In this document: piece after piece, positions 19,539-27,807 of the stretch | Layout of the letters: each line of letters opens with the position of its first letter | Position numbering within the stretch: position 1 is the first letter of the stretch | Assembly (NCBI GenBank): GCA_902791625.1 | Contig: CADAWN010000014.1 | Span: 1-61,728 of the forward strand | Source: an uncultured Erysipelotrichaceae bacterium | GTDB taxonomy: Bacteria; Bacillota_I; Bacilli_A; RF39; UBA660 | Reading direction: 5' to 3' | Length of the DNA: 61,728 bases | Translations under genes and position numbers: made by a program | The notes under the pieces: generated by a model | Databases searched by the model: none | What the model was told of the DNA's origin: nothing | Seen by the model: the letters and a program-made list of their open reading frames with translations, nothing else

Positions 19539-20540
19539 CTACCTTTCAATATTCTCTTTGATATATTCTAGTATTCCTACTACTCTTTCATAGTCCATTC
19601 TTTTTGGTCCAATAATAGCTATTGTTCCATTATCATTTTTAGTTTTATAGTTAGTTTTAATAACTGTAACATCTCCATCTATCTTGTTTTCTTCACCAAT
19701 ATAAATTTCTATGTTATTACTATCATCTTTATGAACACTACGAATATTATCAATAATATCTTTATTTTCTAATTTACTGTATAATTCTTTCATTTTAGAA
19801 CCTTCAGTAAATTCAGGTTGATCAAGTATTTTGTTTTTACCAACAAAATTAACATCACCTTTTACACTAGTAAAATCTGTAAAGACATTATAAAAGGCAT
19901 TATAAATTTGTTCATGTTGTTCTACATATTGACCGATTATTGGTTTTACTTCAAACTCTAATTTCTGGCTTACTTCATCTATTGGAGTACCTACAATTAG
20001 GTTGTTGATTAGTCCTACAGTCTTTTTAATTTCATTATGCGATACATCTTTTAAAGTTATTGTTTTATGTTGAACGTGTCCTTTATCAGTTATAACTATT
20101 ATAGTTACACTTTCATCATTAATTGGAACTACTTCTATTTGTTTTAATAAGTTATCATGAGAACTACTTCCTAAAACAATAGTAGTATAGTTAGTCATAT
20201 CACTAACTACTTCTAAACTTCTTGTTATTGCATCAGATAAATTAAGTTGATGATTATCAAATATGACTTTTAGTTTGTACATATCTTCTGCTTTCATCTT
20301 CTTTAATTCCATTAAATTATCTACATAGTAACGGTAACCCTTTTCGCTCGGTACTCGTCCACTAGAAGTATGTGTCTTCTCCAATAAGCCTAAATCCTCT
20401 AAAGCTTTCATCTCGCTCCTAACGGTAGCTGAAGAACACTTTAATCTCTTACAAATGAGATTGGAACTTACTGGTTTAGTTAACTTAATGTATTCTTCTA
20501 CAATTAAAGTTAAGATTTTTTCTTCACGCTCTGTTAACAT
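19539..20540 (-). CDS. hrcA: Heat-inducible transcription repressor HrcA
   Basis: HrcA binds CIRCE and represses class I heat-shock genes. The N-terminal winged helix (about residues 1-75, with CKRLKCSSATVRSEMKALEDLGLL and TSSGRVPSEKGYRYYVD) is characteristic. A GAF-like ligand/dimer domain and the C-terminal IGPKRMDYERVVGILEYI segment follow. Its 333 residues are typical. The ATG lies 8 nt after AGGAGG. It is the first gene of the operon and sits directly under two CIRCE copies, so it is autoregulated. It is 6 bases from grpE. Confidence 0.97.
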   Translation of the reverse strand: MLTEREEKILTLIVEEYIKLTKPVSSNLICKRLKCSSATVRSEMKALEDLGLLEKTHTSSGRVPSEKGYRYYVDNLMELKKMKAEDMYKLKVIFDNHQLNLSDAITRSLEVVSDMTNYTTIVLGSSSHDNLLKQIEVVPINDESVTIIVITDKGHVQHKTITLKDVSHNEIKKTVGLINNLIVGTPIDEVSQKLEFEVKPIIGQYVEQHEQIYNAFYNVFTDFTSVKGDVNFVGKNKILDQPEFTEGSKMKELYSKLENKDIIDNIRSVHKDDSNNIEIYIGEENKIDGDVTVIKTNYKTKNDNGTIAIIGPKRMDYERVVGILEYIKENIER

Positions 20541-20552
20541 GAAATCAACCTC

Positions 20553-20624
20553 CTAGCACTTATTCTATGCAAGTGCTAAAATTATTATACCACACTGTTA
20601 GCACTTGTCAATAAAGATTGCTAA
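20553..20624 (-). promoter_or_regulatory. Sigma-A promoter with two CIRCE operators
   Basis: On the minus strand the -35 TTGACA (20606-20611), a 16-nt spacer and -10 TATAAT (20584-20589) form a near-consensus promoter. CIRCE 1 (20553-20579; arms TTAGCACTT and AAGTGCTAG, 9-base gap) lies between the -10 and the hrcA ribosome site. CIRCE 2 (20598-20624; arms TTAGCAATC and AAGTGCTAA, 9-base gap) covers the -35 box; its distal arm departs from consensus. HrcA bound at both would block polymerase binding and escape. Confidence 0.93.
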
Positions 20625-20633
20625 TTTTTTTAC

Positions 20634-20662
20634 AAAAAAAAGACTACTTGTCAAATAGTCTT
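20634..20662 (-). terminator. Terminator of the prepilin-like gene at 20661
   Basis: On the minus strand AAGACTA (20656-20662) pairs with TAGTCTT (20640-20646) across nine bases, followed by a run of seven T. It insulates the heat-shock promoter just downstream. Confidence 0.85.
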
Positions 20663-21572
20663 AAGCTTTTGGTAATTTATTATAATCGTTTCTGGTTATT
20701 TCTATTACAGGTCTAACTCCAGCTATATCCGTATAATGTCCTCCCAAGCTTTTGGAAAAACCATCACCATTAATATATAAGGTATAAAGACGCTCTGCAT
20801 TACTTTTATCAACTATACCAAGCCATGATTCAGTCCAAAATATCCATTTCTTATCTTCACTAACACTACAAGTATAACCATTCTGGTCATGATCACCTGT
20901 ATTATTATAATCAATTACTCTTTTACCATGTGGATCCTTACAATTATTAAAATTACTTTCATCACTTATATCATCAATATTTAAAATTCGTACATTAATA
21001 TCAGTTATCCCTAAATTATAAGAACTATTGATAGATATAAGTTTATTCTTATAATCATTAACATATCCTCTAATTGGAGAAGCTATATTACTTCCAAGTT
21101 CATCTACATTTCTTAAAGTTGTTGCATTATATTTTGAAACTTTACTAGTAGTAGTTAATAAATTATAATAGCCATAATTCTTACCGCTTACAGTCGTATC
21201 AGTTATAGATGGAACATATCCTACCATAAATTCTTTAGTTTTTTTAGTTTGTAATCCTACTGTTGTATTATCATCTATATTATCTCCTAAATTTAAGTTA
21301 TATTTTGCTAGAGCAACAACATAATTACTACCTATACTTAATGGACAGAAGTGTTCAGTACCTATTATAAATTCATTAGGACACTTTTCCTCATATTTAT
21401 CAGGGCAAATGCAATTAGTATTTTCGCAACCATTAGGACACTGTTCAGCTGGTTTTCTATCAGGATTACTAGCAAGTGTTGAATAAGAAACTATTAGTAC
21501 TGATACAAATATTATTAATATACTAAATAGTATTGTCGAAATAGCAAAACCTTTATTATTTAATTTTCTCAT
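20661..21572 (-). CDS. Prepilin-like surface protein with a GVRP-type C-terminal domain
   Basis: The N-terminus KLNNKGFAISTILFS plus a hydrophobic helix to about residue 33 looks like a type IV prepilin leader (cleavage after KG before F), although it lacks the usual Glu at +5. A Cys-rich spacer follows (CPNGCENTNCICP, about residues 44-60). The C-terminal half ends WIFWTESWLG...GVRPVIEITRND, the same pattern seen at the end of the secreted proteins at 39 kb and 59 kb (DUF6273-like), here with ordinary AT-rich composition. Likely displayed on the cell surface; function unknown. No pilus assembly genes are in the window. The ATG follows TAGGTGATAAT. Confidence 0.7.
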   Translation of the reverse strand: MRKLNNKGFAISTILFSILIIFVSVLIVSYSTLASNPDRKPAEQCPNGCENTNCICPDKYEEKCPNEFIIGTEHFCPLSIGSNYVVALAKYNLNLGDNIDDNTTVGLQTKKTKEFMVGYVPSITDTTVSGKNYGYYNLLTTTSKVSKYNATTLRNVDELGSNIASPIRGYVNDYKNKLISINSSYNLGITDINVRILNIDDISDESNFNNCKDPHGKRVIDYNNTGDHDQNGYTCSVSEDKKWIFWTESWLGIVDKSNAERLYTLYINGDGFSKSLGGHYTDIAGVRPVIEITRNDYNKLPKA

Positions 21573-21628
21573 ATTATCACCTATTCTATATATTATTATA
21601 TCAAAATATAAATATATAAACTAATAAA

Positions 21629-21675
21629 AAAAGACTATTTACATTATATTTACATATAATATAAAATAATCTATT
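21629..21675 (-). terminator. Probable terminator of rsmD
   Basis: A long imperfect hairpin (AGATTATTTTATATTAT opposite ATATAATGTAAATAGTCT on the minus strand) is followed by TTTTTTT at about 21629. The pairing is AT-rich with mismatches. Confidence 0.6.
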
Positions 21676-22204
21676 TTTTTTGTAGAATAATTACTATTTT
21701 TTCACCATAAGTTTTGTTTTTTAATTCTGTATAACAATCAGGTATCATAATCTTATCTACACTATTACTTTCACAAACAATAAGTCCTTTATCATCTACT
21801 AAGTCTTTTTCTATTATTAATTCAATACTTTTATTAATATAGTCCGTATGATATGGAGGATCTAGAAAAATTATATCAAATTTATTGTTAAAAGTTTGTA
21901 AAGCATCTTTATAATCTTTTTTTATTACTTTTCCATCTTCTCTTACTTTATCTAAATTTTCTTTTATTATTTTACACGCAATAGAATTTTTATCTACAAA
22001 ATAGCATTCTTTAGCTCCCATACTTAGTGCTTCTATACCTAAATTACCACTTCCTGCAAATAAATCTAGAACTGTACTATCTATTATATAGTTTTGTAAC
22101 ATTGCAAATAAAGATTCTTTAACTCTATCCATTGTAGGTCTAGTACCATCTATATCAAAACCTTTTAATATAGTCCCTTTGTGTTTACCTTGTATGACTT
22201 TCAC
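21671..22204 (-). CDS. rsmD: 16S rRNA (guanine(966)-N(2))-methyltransferase RsmD
   Basis: It methylates G966 of 16S rRNA using SAM. The SAM-binding motif VLDLFAGSGNLGIEALSMGA is near residues 45-64, and the catalytic FLDPPYHTDY motif marks an N2-guanine methyltransferase. The TRPTMDRVKESLF segment is typical of RsmD/YlbH. The open frame extends to a TTG at 22219, but a GTG at 22204 after the GGTGG run gives MKVIQGKHKG, which matches relatives. It overlaps the end of ylbF by about 20 bases, so translation is coupled. Same order (ylbF then ylbH) as in Bacillus, with ylbG missing. Confidence 0.93.
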   Translation of the reverse strand: MKVIQGKHKGTILKGFDIDGTRPTMDRVKESLFAMLQNYIIDSTVLDLFAGSGNLGIEALSMGAKECYFVDKNSIACKIIKENLDKVREDGKVIKKDYKDALQTFNNKFDIIFLDPPYHTDYINKSIELIIEKDLVDDKGLIVCESNSVDKIMIPDCYTELKNKTYGEKIVIILQKK

Positions 22205-22448
22205 AAATACCACCACCAACTAATTCTTTTAAATTCATATTTATTTCTAATATTATATAGTTAACTTCATTTTCTAAATGTCTATATTTACGTATTAAAT
22301 CATTATCACTATCATAACAATTGTTATGAATATTATTTACTAGTTCTTTATCTAAAAGTATTTTATTTTGCACTTCTTTGATTTCTAGAATACTTTTTTC
22401 TTTATCTAAATTTTTCTTTAGTTCATTTATTTTATCATATATTTCCAT
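22185..22448 (-). CDS. ylbF: YlbF-like small helical protein
   Basis: An 87-residue, all-helical charged protein with no membrane segment. On its own it is weakly characterised. Its place directly after ylbD and ylbE and before rsmD (ylbH) matches the Bacillus ylb cluster, which supports YlbF. In Bacillus YlbF is part of the Y-complex (with YmcA and YaaT) that affects RNase Y processing and competence; here it is shorter than the usual length of about 150 residues, so the assignment is by position as much as by sequence. The ATG follows AGGAGAG. It is headed by a structured leader RNA. Confidence 0.55.
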   Translation of the reverse strand: MEIYDKINELKKNLDKEKSILEIKEVQNKILLDKELVNNIHNNCYDSDNDLIRKYRHLENEVNYIILEINMNLKELVGGGICESHTR

Positions 22449-22460
22449 ATAACTCTCCTA

Positions 22461-22545
22461 AAAGAAAAACACCCGAAGGTGTTAAGAAGGCGATGCGCAC
22501 AAACACCGGCCTAGAAGTTTTAATACAAATTAATTAAAACTTCTA
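22461..22545 (-). promoter_or_regulatory. Structured leader RNA with competing terminator/antiterminator before ylbF-rsmD
   Basis: On the minus strand the RNA begins with a perfect 12-bp hairpin (arms 22533-22544 and 22513-22524, eight-base loop). AGGCC, GGTGTT (22502-22507), a GC-rich TGTGCGCATCGCC segment and AACACC (22478-22483) follow, then CGAA on the plus strand (a TTCG tetraloop in the RNA), GGTGTT (22468-22473) and TTTTCTTTT. AACACC can pair either with the upstream GGTGTT (antiterminator) or with the downstream one (terminator with TTCG loop). The ylbF Shine-Dalgarno follows at once. It may correspond to the ylbH leader known upstream of ylbH in Bacillus relatives; I cannot verify the consensus here. 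Confidence 0.75.
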
Positions 22546-22550
22546 TACAT

Positions 22551-22579
22551 AATATATCAAAAATTTAATAAAAAAACAA
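22551..22579 (-). promoter_or_regulatory. Promoter of the ylbF leader
   Basis: TTGTTT (22574-22579), a 17-nt spacer and TATATT (22551-22556) with a TG two bases before the -10. The start would fall at the first base of the leader hairpin, near 22544. Confidence 0.65.
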
Positions 22580-22582
22580 TCT

Positions 22583-22804
22583 TTATTTTAATATTTTAAG
22601 CATTTCACTTACTAATGTCATATTATTATTAATTTTTTCTAATTTATCAGTAGAAGTTAATTTATATTTTTTCTTCATTTCTTCATTCATTTTTTTTATA
22701 TATTCTCCATTTCTATTTAAATATCTATACCAATATGAATTTTCTTTTAAATACTTTTTTAAATTAGGATTTTGCTCTATAGCTATTTTGATATCTATCT
22801 GCAT
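22583..22804 (-). CDS. ylbE: YlbE-like protein
   Basis: A 73-residue protein whose core NSYWYRYLNRNGEYI resembles the WYR-R-P segment of the YlbE family. Function is unknown. It starts one base into the ylbD stop (TAATG) and is therefore coupled to ylbD. Position between ylbD and ylbF matches Bacillus. Confidence 0.7.
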   Translation of the reverse strand: MQIDIKIAIEQNPNLKKYLKENSYWYRYLNRNGEYIKKMNEEMKKKYKLTSTDKLEKINNNMTLVSEMLKILK

Positions 22805-23148
22805 TAGTCTTCAAAATATTTATATAGAGGTCTTGCTTCATAGTTACCAGTTGGAACATCTTTTGCTTTTCCTAGTCCTATATCTTGTAAGAGTCCAATA
22901 GCTTTTTGAATATTTTGTATACCACTTTGTACAGATTTTAAATCTACTTTTTTTATTGTTGTCATAATATCTCCTAATTTATTATCACTATCTATACTAT
23001 TATCAAAGTATTCATTCCAAACACTACTATTTTCTCCATATATATCATATAATTCATATAATTTTTGCCAAGATACTTTATTAGAAAGTACACTTCTAGC
23101 AAGTTCTGGATGAAGTCTTGCAAAATCCTTAAACTTTTCTTTAGACAT
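22804..23148 (-). CDS. ylbD: YlbD-like protein (YlbD_coat family)
   Basis: About 114 residues. The N-terminal half (FKDFARLHPELARSV, then SWQKLYELYDIYGE and VWNEYF) follows the YlbD family pattern closely. In Bacillus the protein is called a putative spore coat component, but no sporulation gene is visible here and the family is found in non-sporulating Bacilli, so a coat role should not be assumed. The ATG at 23148 follows GGTGAATAAT; an upstream GTG at 23160 is rejected. It lies about 50 bases after parC, beyond a terminator. Confidence 0.75.
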   Translation of the reverse strand: MSKEKFKDFARLHPELARSVLSNKVSWQKLYELYDIYGENSSVWNEYFDNSIDSDNKLGDIMTTIKKVDLKSVQSGIQNIQKAIGLLQDIGLGKAKDVPTGNYEARPLYKYFED

Positions 23149-23177
23149 ATTATTCACCACTAAATATTATGTCTAAA

Positions 23178-23203
23178 AAAGAAAAAAAGACCTAAAGGTC
23201 TTT
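23178..23203 (-). terminator. Terminator of parE-parC
   Basis: On the minus strand AAAGACC (23197-23203) pairs with GGTCTTT (23186-23192) over a TTTA loop, followed by a T-run. The stem overlaps the parC stop. Confidence 0.88.
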
Positions 23204-25739
23204 AATTTAAGAAATCATCTATTGTCATTAATCTATTATCAATATCATTTAGATCAATAGTTTCTTTTTTAGGAACTTTTATCTCTTCTTTTTCTTCTTC
23301 TTTTGTATTATCACTATTCTTTTTAACTAGTTCTTTAAAGATAAATGCATCTATAACATTATGTTTAGTAATTTCTTTTCCAGTTGAATAACGATCACTT
23401 ATAGGAAGTTCAGTAAGTTTTAAATCTATTATATTACTAGATTTAAGTCCTAAAGTATTTTTATTATCTACAATGAATGCTTTTAATACTTTATGTGGAT
23501 TAGTCTTAACTTCACGAATAACTAAAAGTCCTTTTCTAGTTCTAGTAGATATTTCAAATTCACTTAGTCTTACTCTCTTACCTGTATTCTTATCTGTAAT
23601 TATAGTTAGGAATTCATCTGTGTTCGGATCAAAGTTATTTAAGGATACTACTTCATCAGATTTCAATGTAATAGATTTAACTCCTCCAGCTTTAACACCT
23701 GATATAGGTATTTCACTAGTAGCAAATCCTAATCCAAATCCATTCTTAGTAGTAATAAATACATAATCTTTTTCTTCTAAACATACTCCTACTAATTTAT
23801 CATCATCTTTTAGTTTCATACAGCTAGTAGGTTTACTCCAACGACTAAGTTTAAAGTCACTTAGAATACTACGTTTAATCATACCATTCTTACTTTCTAA
23901 GATAATAGGAATTTCACTATTCATATCATATCCAGGTATAGCTCCAATTATTTCTTCATCTTCACTAGTTGGAACGATATTACTAATATGTTTACCCATA
24001 TCCTTCCATTTCATATCATAAATTGCATGAACTGGTATATGTAAGTAATTTCCTAATGATGTAAATACAAGCAATGTATCAAGAGTATTCATTTCATATA
24101 CACCAATTATATAATCATTTTCTTTTAATGTTGGTTCATCATTAGTAGCTGAATAACTTCTAAAGCTTGTTCTCTTAATATAACCATCTTTAGTAATCAT
24201 AACAATTACATCTTCTTTAGGAATCATTTCAGTTTGATCAATCTTAATTTCTGTTACTTCTTCTTTTATTTCAGTAAGACGTGGAGTTTCGAATTCATCA
24301 CGAACTTGTTTTAATTCTTTCTTCATTACATATTTAAGTGCTTTTTCATCTTCAAGAATAGCTTTTAATCCTTTAATTAACTTTTCTAACTTTTCAAGTT
24401 CTTCTTTTAATAACTCTACATCAGTATTAGTTAATCTATATAATTGTAATACTACAATTGCTTCAGCTTGATCATAAGAGAACTCAAATTCTTTAACTAA
24501 GTTATCTTTCGCATCACTTTTATTTTTAGATGCACGTATTACTTTAATTACTTCATCAAGTATAGAAATACATTTAATTAAACCTTCAACTATATGCATT
24601 CTTTTATTAGCTTGATTTAAATCAAATTCAGTTCTTCTTCTTACAACTTCTCTTTGATGATTAACAAATGCTTCTAGTAATGGTTTTAAACCAAGAAGTT
24701 TTGGTCTACGGTTAACAATAGTTACCATATTAAAACTATAACTTGATTGTAAATCAGTATTCTTTAAAAGATAGTTAAGTACAAGTTCACGATTACAGTC
24801 TTTCTTTAAATCTACTGCAATACGGATATCTTTTTCACTTTCATCTCTTACTTCTACTATACCTTCTATTTTTTTATCTATTCTAATTTCATCTATTTTC
24901 TTAACTAGTAAAGCTTTATTTACTTCATATGGTATTTCAGTAATTATTAGAGAAAGTTTACCTCCTTTTTCCTCAAAAGAAGTTTTACTTTTAACTATTA
25001 CTTTACCACGACCTTTAGTATAAGCATCTTTTATACCATCAAGTCCTTCAATAATAGCTCCAGTTGGAAAATCTGGTCCTTTAACAAAATTCATTAAATC
25101 TTCTAACATACATTTAGGATGATCAATTAGGTATACTGTTGCATCTATTATTTCTCCTAAATTATGTGGTGGGATATTTGTTGCATATCCTGCAGATATT
25201 CCAGTTGCTCCATTTACAAGTAACGCTGGAAAACGTGTTGGTAAAACAGTAGGTTCAACTGTAGAATCATCAAAGTTAGGAGAAAATTCTACTGTATCTT
25301 TATCAATATCACGTATCATTTCATTACTTATTTTAGAAAGACGTGCTTCTGTATAACGATAAGCAGCAGGACTATCTCCATCAATTGATCCATTATTGCC
25401 ATGCATATCAATATATGGAAGTCTTATCTTCCAATCTTGACTCATACGAACCATAGCATCATATATTGATGTATCACCATGTGGATGGTAATTACCTATA
25501 ACGTCTCCAACAGTCTTAGCACTCTTACGATATGGTTTATCATATGTATTATGTTCTTTATACATTGAGTATAAAATACGTCTTTGAACTGGTTTTAATC
25601 CATCTCTTGCATCAGGAATCGCACGATCTTGAATGATATATTTAGAGTAACTTCCAAATCTTTCACCCATTATATCTTCAAGGGTATAGTCATAGATTTT
25701 TTCAATTACTTCTTCTGTTTCTGTTTTCTTTTTTGTCAT
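23202..25739 (-). CDS. parC: DNA topoisomerase IV subunit A
   Basis: The breakage-reunion subunit of topoisomerase IV, which decatenates daughter chromosomes. The N-terminal segment IIQDRAIPDARDGLKPVQRRILYSM and the active-site Tyr in AAYRYTEARL (near residue 119) are present. The quinolone-resistance region reads HPHGDTSIYDAMVR. The C-terminal beta-pinwheel repeats and an acidic tail follow. Its 845 residues fit ParC. It is called ParC and not GyrA because the partner upstream is ParE-like and the pinwheel lacks a clear GyrA box. The ATG follows AGGAGG; it is 11 bases after parE. Confidence 0.93.
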   Translation of the reverse strand: MTKKKTETEEVIEKIYDYTLEDIMGERFGSYSKYIIQDRAIPDARDGLKPVQRRILYSMYKEHNTYDKPYRKSAKTVGDVIGNYHPHGDTSIYDAMVRMSQDWKIRLPYIDMHGNNGSIDGDSPAAYRYTEARLSKISNEMIRDIDKDTVEFSPNFDDSTVEPTVLPTRFPALLVNGATGISAGYATNIPPHNLGEIIDATVYLIDHPKCMLEDLMNFVKGPDFPTGAIIEGLDGIKDAYTKGRGKVIVKSKTSFEEKGGKLSLIITEIPYEVNKALLVKKIDEIRIDKKIEGIVEVRDESEKDIRIAVDLKKDCNRELVLNYLLKNTDLQSSYSFNMVTIVNRRPKLLGLKPLLEAFVNHQREVVRRRTEFDLNQANKRMHIVEGLIKCISILDEVIKVIRASKNKSDAKDNLVKEFEFSYDQAEAIVVLQLYRLTNTDVELLKEELEKLEKLIKGLKAILEDEKALKYVMKKELKQVRDEFETPRLTEIKEEVTEIKIDQTEMIPKEDVIVMITKDGYIKRTSFRSYSATNDEPTLKENDYIIGVYEMNTLDTLLVFTSLGNYLHIPVHAIYDMKWKDMGKHISNIVPTSEDEEIIGAIPGYDMNSEIPIILESKNGMIKRSILSDFKLSRWSKPTSCMKLKDDDKLVGVCLEEKDYVFITTKNGFGLGFATSEIPISGVKAGGVKSITLKSDEVVSLNNFDPNTDEFLTIITDKNTGKRVRLSEFEISTRTRKGLLVIREVKTNPHKVLKAFIVDNKNTLGLKSSNIIDLKLTELPISDRYSTGKEITKHNVIDAFIFKELVKKNSDNTKEEEKEEIKVPKKETIDLNDIDNRLMTIDDFLN

Positions 25740-25750
25740 AACTATACCTC

Positions 25751-27658
25751 CTAAATCTTATAATCGTCTTCCAAAGAAAATTCTACATTTTCTTCTATCC
25801 ATTCTTTACGAGGAGCTACATCATCTCCCATAAGAACACTTACTCTTTTTTCTGCAAGTTGAGCATCTTCAATATTAACTCTTATTAAAGTTCTAGAACC
25901 AGGCTTCATAGTAGTCTCACATAACTGATCTGCGTTCATTTCACCAAGTCCTTTATAACGCTGAACTTCACATTTTTTACCCTTTGTCTTTGCTTGCATT
26001 TCTTCTATGTTATAAGCATATTCTACTTCTTTACCTTTACCATAATCTATTTTAAATAGTGGTGGTAAAGCAACAAATAGTCTACCATCTTCAATAAGTG
26101 GTTTCATATATCTATAGAAGAATGTAAGAAGTAGACATTGGATATGTCCTCCATCTTCATCGGCATCGCTCATGATTATTACTTTTGAATATTCGCAATC
26201 TTTTATATCAAAGTTAGGTCCATATCCTGCTCCAATTGTATATATCATTGTATTAATCTCTTCATTTTTAAGAATGTCATCTTCTTTAGTTTTTTCTGTA
26301 TTTAATACTTTACCTCTAAGTGGTAAAATTGCTTGATAACGTCTATCTCTTCCTTGTTTAGCTGATCCACCAGCAGAGTCACCCTCTACTAAGAATAATT
26401 CTTTTTTAGTCTTGTCTTTAGATTGAGCTGGAGTAAGTTTACCAGATAAAGCTTTTTCTTTTGGACTATTTTTCTTACCCTTACGAGCTTCTTCTCTTGC
26501 TTTACGAGCAGCTTCACGTGCAATCTTACTTCTTAATGATTTATTAATTATTTCTGTTGCAATTGCTTTATTTTCTTCTAAGAATGTTCTAAGACCAGAA
26601 TCTACTACTGAATCAACTGCAGTTCTAGCCTCAGGTGTACCAAGTTTTCCTTTAGTTTGTCCTTCAAATTGAAGAAGTGATTCAGGCACTTTTAAAGATA
26701 TAACGGCTGTTAGTCCTTCTCTTACGTCACTTCCTTCAAGTGATTTATCTTTAGCTTTAATAAAGCCATTACTTCTAGCATAGTCGTTAAATACACGAGT
26801 TAAAGCTGTTCTAAAACCTACTTCATGACTACCACCATCGATAGTTTTAACATTATTTACAAATGACACTACATCTTCTTGATAAGTATCTGTATATTGC
26901 ATAGCAACTTCTACTTCAATACCTTCTTTTCCTCCACCTACATGAAGTACATTATGTAATACATTTTTACCTTTATTAATGTATTCAACAAACTCATCTA
27001 TTCCACGTTCATAACAATATTTATTTTGTCTTCCATCTTCTTCATCTATTACTTCTATAGTAATACCTTTAAGTAGGAAAGCACTTTCTTGCATTCTTTC
27101 ACATACTGTAGTAAATGAAAAATTAGTAGATTGGAATATTTCATCATCTGGCATAAATCTAACAGTTGTACCTGTCTTATTAGTGCTTCCAATTTTTCTA
27201 AGGCTAGAAGTAACATGCCCACCATTTTCACAACGCATATAATAAATTCCTTTATCACGTTCAATAGTTACTTCCATCCATTTAGATAAAGCATTAACAA
27301 CACTCGCACCAACACCATGAAGTCCACCTGAAACTTTATATCCTTCACTTTCAAATTTACCACCTGCATGAAGCACAGTAAAAATAACTTCAGGTGTAGG
27401 TTTTCCTGATGCATGCATTCCAACTGGCATACCACGTCCACGGTCAGATATACTTACAGATTTATCTTCATGTAGAATAATCTTAATATAGTCTCCAAAA
27501 CCATTTATAGCTTCATCTATAGAATTATCTACAATCTCCCATATTAAATGATGTAATCCTCTTTTGTCAGTTGATCCAATATACATACCTGGTCTTTTAC
27601 GAACAGCATCTAATCCTTCAAGTATTTTAATCGAATCATCATCATATTTAAGTGCCAT
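25751..27658 (-). CDS. parE: DNA topoisomerase IV subunit B
   Basis: The ATPase subunit of topoisomerase IV. The GHKL ATP-binding site is shown by EIVDNSIDEAINGF (near residue 45), DRGRGMPVG and GGLHGVGASVVNALS. The Toprim motifs are EGDSAGGSAKQGRDR and IIMSDADEDGGHI. GLHHLIWEIVDN near the N-terminus favours ParE over GyrB. Its 635 residues are typical. The ATG follows AGGATGTGAAT. It heads the parE-parC operon. Confidence 0.95.
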   Translation of the reverse strand: MALKYDDDSIKILEGLDAVRKRPGMYIGSTDKRGLHHLIWEIVDNSIDEAINGFGDYIKIILHEDKSVSISDRGRGMPVGMHASGKPTPEVIFTVLHAGGKFESEGYKVSGGLHGVGASVVNALSKWMEVTIERDKGIYYMRCENGGHVTSSLRKIGSTNKTGTTVRFMPDDEIFQSTNFSFTTVCERMQESAFLLKGITIEVIDEEDGRQNKYCYERGIDEFVEYINKGKNVLHNVLHVGGGKEGIEVEVAMQYTDTYQEDVVSFVNNVKTIDGGSHEVGFRTALTRVFNDYARSNGFIKAKDKSLEGSDVREGLTAVISLKVPESLLQFEGQTKGKLGTPEARTAVDSVVDSGLRTFLEENKAIATEIINKSLRSKIAREAARKAREEARKGKKNSPKEKALSGKLTPAQSKDKTKKELFLVEGDSAGGSAKQGRDRRYQAILPLRGKVLNTEKTKEDDILKNEEINTMIYTIGAGYGPNFDIKDCEYSKVIIMSDADEDGGHIQCLLLTFFYRYMKPLIEDGRLFVALPPLFKIDYGKGKEVEYAYNIEEMQAKTKGKKCEVQRYKGLGEMNADQLCETTMKPGSRTLIRVNIEDAQLAEKRVSVLMGDDVAPRKEWIEENVEFSLEDDYKI

Positions 27659-27681
27659 ATATTCACATCCTAACTATTATT

Positions 27682-27687
27682 ATTATA
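27682..27687 (-). promoter_or_regulatory. -10 box of the parE-parC promoter
   Basis: A perfect TATAAT on the minus strand, 24 bases before the parE ATG. TTACTT, 17 bases further upstream, is a weak -35. Confidence 0.5.
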
Positions 27688-27771
27688 CTTTAAAAGTAAA
27701 TAAAAAGTAATCATATTTACACTAATTTACATGTATTATCGTACAAAATACATAATAACATAAATTTATAA

Positions 27772-27803
27772 AATAGAAAAGGATGATTTTCAAATCATCC
27801 TTT
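27772..27803 (-). terminator. Terminator of the giant prepilin/InlB protein
   Basis: A perfect 12-bp inverted repeat (AAAGGATGATTT at 27778-27789 and AAATCATCCTTT at 27792-27803) followed on the minus strand by TCTATTTT. Confidence 0.88.
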
Positions 27804-27807
27804 ATCA

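Noticed and set aside
22461..22545. Fluoride, preQ1 or guanidine riboswitch
   Set aside because: None of the signature motifs I remember fits; only a hairpin plus attenuator is seen.
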